A stretch of 64,000 bases of DNA, taken from positions 248,001 through 312,000 of the forward strand of contig JAAXKN010000002.1 in NCBI GenBank assembly GCA_025612375.1, written 5' to 3'. The position numbers were made by a program, and so were the translations under genes. The notes beneath the pieces are model-generated. The model saw only the letters and a list, made by a program, of their open reading frames with translations. It was not told where the DNA came from and searched no databases. Position 1 is the stretch's first letter. Each line of letters begins with the position of its first letter. Of this stretch, positions 10,770 to 19,167 are shown piece after piece. Source of the stretch: Ignavibacteria bacterium (GTDB taxonomy: Bacteria > Bacteroidota > Ignavibacteria > Ignavibacteriales > SURF-24).

Positions 10770-13610
10770 ATGAAAATTAGAAATTTACTTACTCTTTTGA
10801 TTTTTCTAAGTTTTGCAGTAACAGGCAGCCTGTATTCGCAATCCACCGGCAAGATCATGGGTAAAGTACAGGACAAGGCTACCGGCGAGGCTGTGCCTTT
10901 TGCAAACGTTGTCCTGGAAGGTACCTCGCTCGGTGCGGCTACAGATGCCGATGGAAACTTTGTTGTGCTGAATATCCCTCCGGGACTTTACAGCGTGACC
11001 GCATCTTATATCGGTTACCAGAAAACAACCGTTAAAGATGTCAGAGTTAATGTGGGCTTTACAACAAGGCTCGAAATCGGCCTTTCTTCGGGTGAAATTA
11101 CTCTGGGCGCGGTTGTCGTTCAGGGCGAAAGAAACCCTCTTATAAGGCAGGATCTTACAAACCCTACAGTGGCTATTACTTCGGAATCGATCCAGGTTCT
11201 CCCTGTAGATAATATTACAGACGTTATTAAATTACAGGCCGGCGTTGTTACAGGTGATGATGGAAGTATTCACGTCAGAGGCGGCTATGGCAATGAAGTT
11301 GCTTATTCTTTAAATGGCCTTTCAATGAACGACCCTTATGGAAACAGCAGATCCGTCGGCATTGCAACAAATGCCGTGCAGGAAGTTTCCGTTTCAACAG
11401 GTACATTCAGCGCCGAATTCGGCAATGCCCTTTCAGGCGTTGTTAACTACATTACTAAAGAAGGAAGCGATAAGTATTCCTTCAGCGTGAGAGGTTACGC
11501 AGGTGATTATGTTACAAGCAGAAAAGATCTGTTTTATAACCTCGACAAGATCGATCCGATGAACCGCGGCAGGGCGGAAGCCACCTTGGGCGGACCTGTT
11601 CCTTTCCTCGGCGGAACGAACTTCTTCATCTCAGGTATATTTGAAAACTTTAAGGGTTCCTATTACGGAATCAGAAAATACAACACTACGGACTCTTATC
11701 TTTCACCTGACAACTTTAAATCAACTGACCCCAGGTATGGAAGTGCCACAAAGGCTTATTTCTTTAATCCTTATACCACGGGCAGTAACGGTTTACCAAC
11801 AGGTGACGGTGCAATTGTTCCGATGAACCCGTCTGAGAGCTGGAACATCCAGGGCAACATCAGCCACAGGTTCGGTCCGCTCTTCAAAGTAAAATATGAA
11901 CTGGTGCTCGATAAGGGGCAATCGAAATCTTTCGACAGGGACTATAAGTACAATCCTGACGGAATCGGAACCAGCTACAGCAGCGGTTACATACATTCAC
12001 TTGACATTACACACACTGTAAGCAAGAGCACCTTCTATACGTTAAAAGGTTCTTACTCATACAATCAAGGTGAATATTACCTTTATAAAGACTGGCAGGA
12101 TCCGCGATATCTGCCCAGCCTTTACAGCAGGGCTCTTGTTGGTACGGGTTTCCTGACTGGCGGAACTGACAACGGTCTGTCTTTCAGACATACAAAAACC
12201 ATGAGCCTTAAAGGCGACCTCGTTTCACAGATGTTCGGAATCCATGAGGTCAGAGCAGGATTTGAGCTAAGGAAACATGAAGTTGACAGGCTTGGCTATT
12301 CAATAGACTTCAAGAAACTTTCCAATATAAACGGCGTTCTTACAAGGACTTCACTTAACGTAAGCGACCTGCTCTATGCCCAGAACCTTACTCTCGTCAG
12401 GGATACCATACAGAGTGCTTCAACTTATAACAAGAAGCCTTATCAGATTGCTGCTTATATGCAGGATAAGATTGAGCTGGATAAATCGCTTATACTTAAC
12501 GTCGGCTTGAGATATGAATATTTCGATCCGAACACACTTTATAACCCTGATATCTCTAAAAACCTGAGCGAGGCACAGGCCGGCTACATGACCGAAAACC
12601 TTCAGCCGGTTAAAGGCAAGCACATGGTATCACCCAGGTTCAGCGTTTCTTATCCTATTACTGACAAGGGTATAATCAGATTTTCCTATGGGCATTTCTA
12701 TCAGATCGGTTCTCTTTCAGAACTCTATCTGAACGACAAGCTATACGTTCCAAACGTAGCTTCTGTTCCAACTTTCGGTAACCCGAATGTAAAACCGCAG
12801 AAGTCTGTCCAGTATGAACTTGGCCTTCAGCAGCAGCTTACTGATGACCTGAAGTTTGACCTTACAGGTTATTATAAAGACGTTCGCGACTACATCTTTA
12901 CGCAGACTGTCTATACAACAAGCGCAAGACAGTATAACATTCTGACAAACCTTGCTTACTCAAACGTAAAGGGTATTACACTTTCATTCCTGAAAAGAAG
13001 GTCACCGGACAGCTACTTCTCAGCAACACTGGATTACACATTCCAGATAGCAGAGGGGAACAGAACATACCCGACAGAAGACCTTTTCTTCAGTGAAGCT
13101 TCAGGCAAACAGAGTGAAACTTTCCTCGTGCCTCTCAGCTTCGACAGGCCCCACCTGATCAACGGTACAGTTACTTTCTCAGACCCGGAAAGCTGGTCGG
13201 TTGGTATTATCTATAATATACAGACAGGTACTCCATATACTCCTGCTCTGCCGCCTTCGCTTTCACCGATCACTTATACACAGAGTTCAGCCCAGAAGCC
13301 TATGAACTGGAATGTCGACTTCAAGGCTGAAAAATTCTTTAAGCTCGGAAGCATAAGCTATTCAATATTCCTGCAGGTTGAAAACCTATTCGATACTGAA
13401 AATGAAAGATATGTCTATGCCTCATCAGGAAGAGCTTTGTCAAACGTTGAACAGACCTTAAACGCAATACAGTTTAATGAAATCAGAAGAAGAATCGCCA
13501 GCGATGCCGGAATGATTCCAATGTCTGAAATTGATAACTACTACAGAAGGTCTGAAAACTTAAGTTCTCCGCGCGAAGTCAGGTTAGGTTTCTCACTATT
13601 ATTCAATTAG
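10770..13610 (+). CDS. TonB-dependent receptor with N-terminal carboxypeptidase-regulatory-like domain
   Basis: Outer-membrane receptor of 946 aa for energy-coupled uptake, or for docking of a surface protein. Residues 1-24 are a signal peptide ending YSQ. A carboxypeptidase-regulatory-like beta-sandwich follows at about 28-110 (GKIMGKVQDKATGEAVPFAN, TDADGNFVVLNIPPG). Next is a plug domain at about 125-230 (IHVRGGYGNEVAYSLNGLSM, FSAEFGNALSGVVNYITKEG), then a long beta-barrel ending in VRLGFSLLFN. The plug and barrel make it a TonB receptor of the type common in Bacteroidota. The next gene encodes a large T9SS protein 26 nt downstream, followed by a PorV-like barrel, so the three probably act together. 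The substrate is not evident. Confidence 0.92.
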   Translation: MKIRNLLTLLIFLSFAVTGSLYSQSTGKIMGKVQDKATGEAVPFANVVLEGTSLGAATDADGNFVVLNIPPGLYSVTASYIGYQKTTVKDVRVNVGFTTRLEIGLSSGEITLGAVVVQGERNPLIRQDLTNPTVAITSESIQVLPVDNITDVIKLQAGVVTGDDGSIHVRGGYGNEVAYSLNGLSMNDPYGNSRSVGIATNAVQEVSVSTGTFSAEFGNALSGVVNYITKEGSDKYSFSVRGYAGDYVTSRKDLFYNLDKIDPMNRGRAEATLGGPVPFLGGTNFFISGIFENFKGSYYGIRKYNTTDSYLSPDNFKSTDPRYGSATKAYFFNPYTTGSNGLPTGDGAIVPMNPSESWNIQGNISHRFGPLFKVKYELVLDKGQSKSFDRDYKYNPDGIGTSYSSGYIHSLDITHTVSKSTFYTLKGSYSYNQGEYYLYKDWQDPRYLPSLYSRALVGTGFLTGGTDNGLSFRHTKTMSLKGDLVSQMFGIHEVRAGFELRKHEVDRLGYSIDFKKLSNINGVLTRTSLNVSDLLYAQNLTLVRDTIQSASTYNKKPYQIAAYMQDKIELDKSLILNVGLRYEYFDPNTLYNPDISKNLSEAQAGYMTENLQPVKGKHMVSPRFSVSYPITDKGIIRFSYGHFYQIGSLSELYLNDKLYVPNVASVPTFGNPNVKPQKSVQYELGLQQQLTDDLKFDLTGYYKDVRDYIFTQTVYTTSARQYNILTNLAYSNVKGITLSFLKRRSPDSYFSATLDYTFQIAEGNRTYPTEDLFFSEASGKQSETFLVPLSFDRPHLINGTVTFSDPESWSVGIIYNIQTGTPYTPALPPSLSPITYTQSSAQKPMNWNVDFKAEKFFKLGSISYSIFLQVENLFDTENERYVYASSGRALSNVEQTLNAIQFNEIRRRIASDAGMIPMSEIDNYYRRSENLSSPREVRLGFSLLFN

Positions 13611-13636
13611 TATTTGTCAGAGGTATAAAAGTAATT

Positions 13637-16600
13637 ATGAAAAAAAGTTTAATCTTAATTTTAACATACGTGCTGGCTTTTACCTGCTTTAGCTTCGCCC
13701 AGGAAAAAGACTCCCTAGGTAATTATAATCTGAAAAAACTCTCCCATGAGGATTACCTGAGGATCTTTGGCCCCATAACGGGCACAAAGCTGAACAAGGT
13801 TACCGGCGAAAAACGTGAAATAAAAGATATCGTAATAAAAGGTAACAAGATCACCACCATTCTTTACAATTACGGATCGATCTGTTCTCCTAACGCTATG
13901 GGAGGCATTAATGATCTTGTATGGAACGGCTTGGGCTACGGATTTGAATTCGGTGTCCTTGCTGGTGCCGAAGTTACTGACGTGGATGGAAATCCATTGC
14001 ACATTGTCAGTGATTCTCACGTAAATGCCAAAGAGGGTGATTATGATTCAAAAGGCGAATTAAAATGGGGCTGGCTGCCAAAAAGCGGCTATTCAGACCC
14101 AAATCAGACACATATAGCGTCTCTGAATGCAGAGGATAAAAATGGCGACGGAAAGCCCGACTCATGGCCTGAAAGCTGGTTTTCAGCAGGTGCAGGAAAG
14201 TACCTGTGGCCGGCATTTTTAGGTGATATGTCAACCGCACCGGATGAAGAAGTTTATTACGTTATGGATGACTATACAAACTACGAATTCCAGGGCAAGT
14301 ATGCTCCTTTCCAGAGTGACCCTACAAAGGGTGGTCTCGGCCTGGATGCTTCTGTAAGAATCCTTCAGTTCAATAACCCGATGGCCGAAGACATTATATT
14401 CTCGGTTTATCAGGTTACAAATGCCAGTGAAAAGGACCTCGATAATCTATACTTCGGTATGTACGGAGATCCCCACATTGGCGGTAACCAGGATTACGCT
14501 GACGATATGTCGTTCTTTGTCCCTCCAACAGGAGAAAGGGCAGACAGTTACGACCCGCGCGCAAGAAGCATGGTGTTTTCATGGGATTTGGATGGAATCG
14601 GTATGGGCGGAAAAAAACCGGGTTACTTCGGATGGAAATTCCTGGAATCACCATCCAGAGCTAACGACGGTTTTGATAATGATGATGATGGTATTGTTGA
14701 TGAGAGCCCATTTAACGGAAAAGGCGAGTTTATAGACGGCGTTACCAAGCCTCTTACATACGGAATTGATCCGACTAAGGTTGAGCAATATACAAAAGTA
14801 TATGGTGCTCCAAAGCCGAGATGGTCTGGCGATGAGGATGGCGACTGGGACGTGGCAAAGCATGACGTCGGTATCGACGGTATTGGCCCTGACTCCAAGA
14901 ACTATCCCGGCCCCGATTTCGGCGAAGGCGACGGTATGCCGACACAGGCATGGTATAACGACCTGAACGGAAACGGCGTCCTGGATCCTGAAGAAAAAGG
15001 AACTCTTACTGAGGAAGCTCTTCCCGGCTACAAGTGGGCCGGCTCTGAGCCTAACTTCGGTTACAGGGACATTTCTGAATCTGACCAGATAGGTCTTACC
15101 GGCTTTACGGCGGCTACTTACTCGGCTGCAAACGCGCCGAAGGAAGACGAACTTATGTGGCAGTGGTTCACAAAGCCAGAAATCGATCCCGAACAGCCAC
15201 TTCTGCAGAATGCCGGCGACAACATCTTCTGCTTCTCTACCGGCCCAATGGCACTTGCAAAGGGTGAGACACAGAGGTTCTCAATGGCAGTCATAATGGG
15301 TGAAAACCTTCAGGATCTCGTTCTGAATGCTGTAACTTCAACCAGGATCCTGGAAGCAGATTACCGCTTCGCTCAGCCCCCGGCAAAACCGATCGTAAAG
15401 GCTGTTGCGGGTGACCATAAGGTTACACTCTACTGGGATTCAAAGTCAGAAGAATCAGTTGACCCGCTGACAAGTGAGAAGGATTTTGAAGGCTATAAGA
15501 TCTACAGAAGCCGCGATTATAACTTCTCTGACGTCTATAAAATTACTGACGCTAACGGAAACCCCTTCCTGGGCCAGCCGTTCTTTAATTCAAAGACTTC
15601 GACTTATGCACAGTGGGACCTTGTTGATGACTTCAAAGGTCTTGCTGAAAAAGAATATGACGGACGTGGTGTCAAGTACAACCTTGGATCTAATACCGGT
15701 CTTGTTCATCAGTACGTCGATTCAACTGCAGTAAATGGTATTACCTATTATTATGCAGTAGTTGCCTACGACAGGGGCTCTATAAACAAGATCACAAAGC
15801 TTATGGACCTGCCTCCGACAGAGACCCAGGCTGTAATTCAGCAGGATCCTCTTACAGGCAAACTCATGTTTGACGTTAACACTGCCCAGGTTACTCCTGG
15901 ACCAGTGTCAACAGGAATGGGAACAGCTGAGGCCGGAGTAAACGGACTTCCAAAGGTCCTTTCCGGTAACAGCACCGGTTTGGTTACAATGAAAGTTCTT
16001 GACAACCTGTCGGTTAAAGATAAACTTTATAAGGTCGAATTCCCGGATACACTTTCTTACAATGTCCTCGACTCAACAGGAGTCAGCGTAAGCGTTATTT
16101 CAAAAGACACTGTGCTGGTTTCCTTAAAGAACAGCAACATTATCAAGGAAAGCGTACATGTATTCGATGCTTCAAATACCGAAGTTGATGCCTCGAAGTA
16201 CAAAGTTAATCCTCTGCTGGGTCAGATTGGCGGCGCTTCTGCAGGCAGCCTGCCTAAGGGCAATGTCTTTACGGTTCAGTTCAGGTATTATCCTGTATTT
16301 AAGAGTACCTTCCTCAATTCTGAGGACGGTAACCCGACCTTCGACGGAGTCAGGGTTTTTGTTCAGAATAACAAGCTGGATGTTGACAAGAATGCTACAA
16401 AGTTCACTAACGATGATGCAGTGAATATAAAAAACGCAATCGTATATCCGACTATAGTTCCGGCAGTTAAGAAATATGTTAAGCTCGATTCCGATTATGA
16501 ATTCACCTGGCTCGGCTCTGAACAGAATTCAAACGGAACCTGGAAAGCTTATGATTCCGTGAAAATGGTAGATGGGAAATATGCAAAGCTTCCGTTCAAG

Positions 16601-17212
16601 ATAACGAACGTTACGAAAAATCTTCCTGCAAATATCTACCTCTTCCAGCCAATAAGCGGATTGGATAAGAATGGTCAGTTCGACTGGGGTGAATCCATAG
16701 TTCTCTTCGACGAAAAAGATACAAAGGGAGTTTACGGTTCATACCAGCTTACTTTCTCAATTGATACATCGAAGCACCCGACTGTATTGCCTAAGGCTGG
16801 AGACGTTTTCCTTTTGAAGACTTCCAAACCTTTCAAAAAAGGCGATGCTTACCTTTTCGAAACAAAGAAGGCCGAGTATTCTCCTGAAGACGCAAAACAG
16901 CAGATAAACGACATATACGTAGTTCCTAACCCGTATGTGGCTTATGGCCTATCTGAAAATCCCGGCCGTACCTCCACAAAACGCGGCGACAGGGAGCTTC
17001 AGTTCAGGAATTTACCTTCTAAATGTACAATTAGGATATATACATTAACAGGTGAACTGGTTGATACTATCAATAAAGATGATATGACTAGCACTGCATC
17101 GTGGGATCTGTTAAGTAAGGAAGGAATGAGAATCGCCTACGGCGTATACTTGTTCCACGTCGATATCCCCGGCGTAGGTGAAAAGATAGGTAAATTCGCT
17201 GTTATTAAATAA
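13637..17212 (+). CDS. Large T9SS-exported surface protein with fibronectin type III-like segment
   Basis: Secreted protein of 1191 aa, start ATG at 13637. Residues 1-21 are a signal peptide ending SFAQ. The N-terminal half holds several acidic, Ca-binding-like stretches (EDKNGDGKPDSWPESW, DNDDDGIVDESP, DLNGNGVLDPEE). A fibronectin-type-III-like segment lies near residues 580-700 (KPIVKAVAGDHKVTLYWDSK, GYKIYRSRDY, YYYAVVAYDRG). The C-terminal about 95 residues are a T9SS-type sorting module: VVPNPYVAYG in place of the usual YPNPFNP, then KCTIRIYTLTGELVDTI and GKFAVIK at the end. There is no recognisable catalytic site. The position between a TonB receptor and a PorV-like barrel suggests it is the surface partner of that receptor. 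Confidence 0.82.
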   Translation: MKKSLILILTYVLAFTCFSFAQEKDSLGNYNLKKLSHEDYLRIFGPITGTKLNKVTGEKREIKDIVIKGNKITTILYNYGSICSPNAMGGINDLVWNGLGYGFEFGVLAGAEVTDVDGNPLHIVSDSHVNAKEGDYDSKGELKWGWLPKSGYSDPNQTHIASLNAEDKNGDGKPDSWPESWFSAGAGKYLWPAFLGDMSTAPDEEVYYVMDDYTNYEFQGKYAPFQSDPTKGGLGLDASVRILQFNNPMAEDIIFSVYQVTNASEKDLDNLYFGMYGDPHIGGNQDYADDMSFFVPPTGERADSYDPRARSMVFSWDLDGIGMGGKKPGYFGWKFLESPSRANDGFDNDDDGIVDESPFNGKGEFIDGVTKPLTYGIDPTKVEQYTKVYGAPKPRWSGDEDGDWDVAKHDVGIDGIGPDSKNYPGPDFGEGDGMPTQAWYNDLNGNGVLDPEEKGTLTEEALPGYKWAGSEPNFGYRDISESDQIGLTGFTAATYSAANAPKEDELMWQWFTKPEIDPEQPLLQNAGDNIFCFSTGPMALAKGETQRFSMAVIMGENLQDLVLNAVTSTRILEADYRFAQPPAKPIVKAVAGDHKVTLYWDSKSEESVDPLTSEKDFEGYKIYRSRDYNFSDVYKITDANGNPFLGQPFFNSKTSTYAQWDLVDDFKGLAEKEYDGRGVKYNLGSNTGLVHQYVDSTAVNGITYYYAVVAYDRGSINKITKLMDLPPTETQAVIQQDPLTGKLMFDVNTAQVTPGPVSTGMGTAEAGVNGLPKVLSGNSTGLVTMKVLDNLSVKDKLYKVEFPDTLSYNVLDSTGVSVSVISKDTVLVSLKNSNIIKESVHVFDASNTEVDASKYKVNPLLGQIGGASAGSLPKGNVFTVQFRYYPVFKSTFLNSEDGNPTFDGVRVFVQNNKLDVDKNATKFTNDDAVNIKNAIVYPTIVPAVKKYVKLDSDYEFTWLGSEQNSNGTWKAYDSVKMVDGKYAKLPFKITNVTKNLPANIYLFQPISGLDKNGQFDWGESIVLFDEKDTKGVYGSYQLTFSIDTSKHPTVLPKAGDVFLLKTSKPFKKGDAYLFETKKAEYSPEDAKQQINDIYVVPNPYVAYGLSENPGRTSTKRGDRELQFRNLPSKCTIRIYTLTGELVDTINKDDMTSTASWDLLSKEGMRIAYGVYLFHVDIPGVGEKIGKFAVIK

Positions 17213-17273
17213 TAATGTGGTTTAACAATGCTGTTATTTTATAACAGTATAATTACAATCTGATTTTTTTCGT

Positions 17274-17294
17274 GGGCGGAATTTTCTTCCGCCC
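17274..17294 (+). other. Hairpin in the leader of the PorV-like gene
   Basis: An 8-bp stem, GGGCGGAA/TTCCGCCC (17274-17281 with 17287-17294), lies between the large T9SS gene and the PorV-like gene. It is preceded by a T run but not followed by one, so it is a poor terminator. It could be a processing or stability hairpin that sets different expression levels for the two genes. Confidence 0.4.
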
Positions 17295-17353
17295 CGGTTA
17301 AAAACAGAAATTCGAAGATACTAAATGATAAGAGAATTTTGGAGAAATCAAGC

Positions 17354-18385
17354 ATGAGAAAATCACTTTACTTAATGATTTTACTTGCAGCCTTCAGCTT
17401 CGGCCAGGTAAATGCCCAGATCTTCAGGGACATTACCAAAGTCGGTACCACAGCGGCTCAGTTCCTGAAAATAGGTCCTGGTGCCAGGGCTATCGGTATG
17501 GGCGGCGCCTATACGGCTGTAAGTAATGACATATATTCCACGTACTGGAACCCTGCCGGTATTGCTAATTCCGAAGGGTCGGGACAGGTCGCCTTCAACC
17601 ATACTCAGTGGCTTGCTAATGTGAGCTATGACTATGCTGCAGGCTCAATTAATCTGCCTGAAGTTGGAACCATGTTCGTAACACTGACCTCACTCGGCGT
17701 ACCGGAGGAAAAGGTGAGAACTTTCGAAAATCCGGAAGGCGACGGCAGATACTGGGATGCAGGTTCTCTGGAACTGGGCTTCGGCTTCGCCAGAAAGCTT
17801 ACTGACCGTTTCTCAATCGGTTTCCAGGCAAAGTACATCAAGGAAAGCATCTGGAATTCAAGTGCAAACGGCTTTGCCCTTGACGTCGGTACTTATTATA
17901 TAACTCCTTTTAACGACCTCGTTATCGGTGCAAGCATTTCTAACTTCGGTTCAAAGATGCAGCTCGACGGACGCGACATACAGTTCAATATGGATCCTAA
18001 CAGCGACGGAAATACTGGGCCGAATAACATACCTGCAAAATATGAAATGCAGGGCTATGATATACCTCTTAATTTCAAGATCGGCCTTTCTATGGATGTT
18101 ATTAAAACCAGGTATATCCGCCTGAAGACTGCGGTTGATGCAACGCATCCTAACGACAATACTGAATACGTCAATGCAGGTGCTGAATTTGCATACGATG
18201 AAACATTCTTTCTCCGCGGCGGTTATAAGTCGCTCTTCCTCACAGACAGCGAACAGAGCTTTACTCTGGGCGCAGGCATTAACTATGAGGTAACCCCCGG
18301 ATTTAAGATTCAGGTTAACTATGCATATGCCGACTTCGGCAGACTGAAGAACATTCAGTACATTGACCTTGGAATAAGCTTCTAA
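17354..18385 (+). CDS. PorV/PorQ-family outer-membrane beta-barrel protein
   Basis: Outer-membrane barrel of the PorV/PorQ (UPF0164) family, 343 aa. The ATG at 17354 is preferred over an in-frame TTG at 17339 because GGAG sits 9 nt before it and it begins the signal peptide (MRKSLYLMILLAAFSFGQ, cut near VNAQ). The family signature is clear at residues about 30-75: TTAAQFLKIGPGARAIGMGG, followed by AYTAVSNDIYSTYWNPAGIA. The rest alternates in barrel fashion and ends in YIDLGISF with a terminal aromatic residue. In Porphyromonas, PorV carries T9SS cargo to the attachment complex. Here the gene follows a TonB receptor and a T9SS cargo gene, which suggests a cargo-specific shuttle. It could instead be a general T9SS component. 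Confidence 0.88.
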   Translation: MRKSLYLMILLAAFSFGQVNAQIFRDITKVGTTAAQFLKIGPGARAIGMGGAYTAVSNDIYSTYWNPAGIANSEGSGQVAFNHTQWLANVSYDYAAGSINLPEVGTMFVTLTSLGVPEEKVRTFENPEGDGRYWDAGSLELGFGFARKLTDRFSIGFQAKYIKESIWNSSANGFALDVGTYYITPFNDLVIGASISNFGSKMQLDGRDIQFNMDPNSDGNTGPNNIPAKYEMQGYDIPLNFKIGLSMDVIKTRYIRLKTAVDATHPNDNTEYVNAGAEFAYDETFFLRGGYKSLFLTDSEQSFTLGAGINYEVTPGFKIQVNYAYADFGRLKNIQYIDLGISF

Positions 18386-18410
18386 GCCAGATGTGACATA
18401 GAGAAACTAA

Positions 18411-18445
18411 AAAAGCGCCTGCGGGATTTCCTGCGGGCGCTTTTT
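18411..18445 (+). terminator. Rho-independent terminator after the PorV-like gene
   Basis: A 12-bp GC-rich stem with two G-U pairs (18414-18425 with 18430-18441) and an ATTT loop, with A-tract and T-tract flanks (TTTTTG). It closes the receptor/cargo/PorV locus. Confidence 0.9.
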
Positions 18446-18521
18446 GCTTTTAAAGGGGGCAAATCGTTATATTTCTCAGGCATTTCATGATCACTTTACC
18501 AATAACTCATTCAGGATTGAA

Positions 18522-19157
18522 ATGAAAAATATTTTACTTTCTTTTTTGCTCCTTCCTGCACTCTTACTGGCACAATCATCTTCAAATGAACTCATCAGGG
18601 TTAAGGACCTTATTCCAGATATTGTGCTGGACCTGAAATACAACACCACTGATAACTTTACCCATCAAAAGCTTTATACAACAAATGAATGCTACCTGCT
18701 TTTAGATGCGGTAAAAAGACTTAAGACGGTGCAGGATAGCCTGAAAAAAATTACAAGCTTTAACGGACAGTCTTTTCCACAGGGCCTGGCAATTAAAATC
18801 TGGGATGGCTACAGGCCAAGAGCTGTTCAGTATTTAATGTGGGACATTTATCCCGATCCTTCATTTGTTGCAGACCCGAATAATGGCTCAAACCATAACA
18901 GGGGAGGTGCAGTGGATCTTACACTTGTAGACCGCGCAACAGGAAAAGAACTTAAGATGCCCACCGGATTTGATGATTTTACTGATGCTGCCAATCATAA
19001 TTTTGACAGACTCATGCCAGAGGTCAAGGCCAACCGGGCTTTCCTTCTTAATATGATGGTTAACGTCGGGGGCTTCGATAAGTACGATGCAGAATGGTGG
19101 CATTATTCCATTCCGGGCGCAGCAACATATCCATTACTTGATTTTCAAATGAAGTAG
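18522..19157 (+). CDS. Exported D-Ala-D-Ala dipeptidase, VanX/DdpX-like (peptidase M15D)
   Basis: Zinc dipeptidase that cleaves D-alanyl-D-alanine, 211 aa. The ATG at 18522 begins a signal peptide (MKNILLSFLLLPALLLAQ); an upstream in-frame ATG at 18444 lies inside the preceding terminator and is rejected. Family motifs are complete: R98 in WDGYRPR, the zinc ligands H125 and D132 in SNHNRGGAVD, the catalytic E191 in EWWHY, and zinc ligand H194. The signal peptide implies a periplasmic role, recycling D-Ala-D-Ala from cell-wall turnover rather than vancomycin resistance; no vanH or vanA is nearby. The next gene starts 10 nt after the stop, so the two are probably co-transcribed, although no functional link is apparent. 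Confidence 0.9.
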   Translation: MKNILLSFLLLPALLLAQSSSNELIRVKDLIPDIVLDLKYNTTDNFTHQKLYTTNECYLLLDAVKRLKTVQDSLKKITSFNGQSFPQGLAIKIWDGYRPRAVQYLMWDIYPDPSFVADPNNGSNHNRGGAVDLTLVDRATGKELKMPTGFDDFTDAANHNFDRLMPEVKANRAFLLNMMVNVGGFDKYDAEWWHYSIPGAATYPLLDFQMK

Positions 19158-19167
19158 AGAAAAGCCG

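Noticed and set aside
18444-18521. N-terminal extension of the VanX-like protein
   Set aside because: The upstream ATG lies in the terminator of the previous gene; the ATG at 18522 opens a proper signal peptide.
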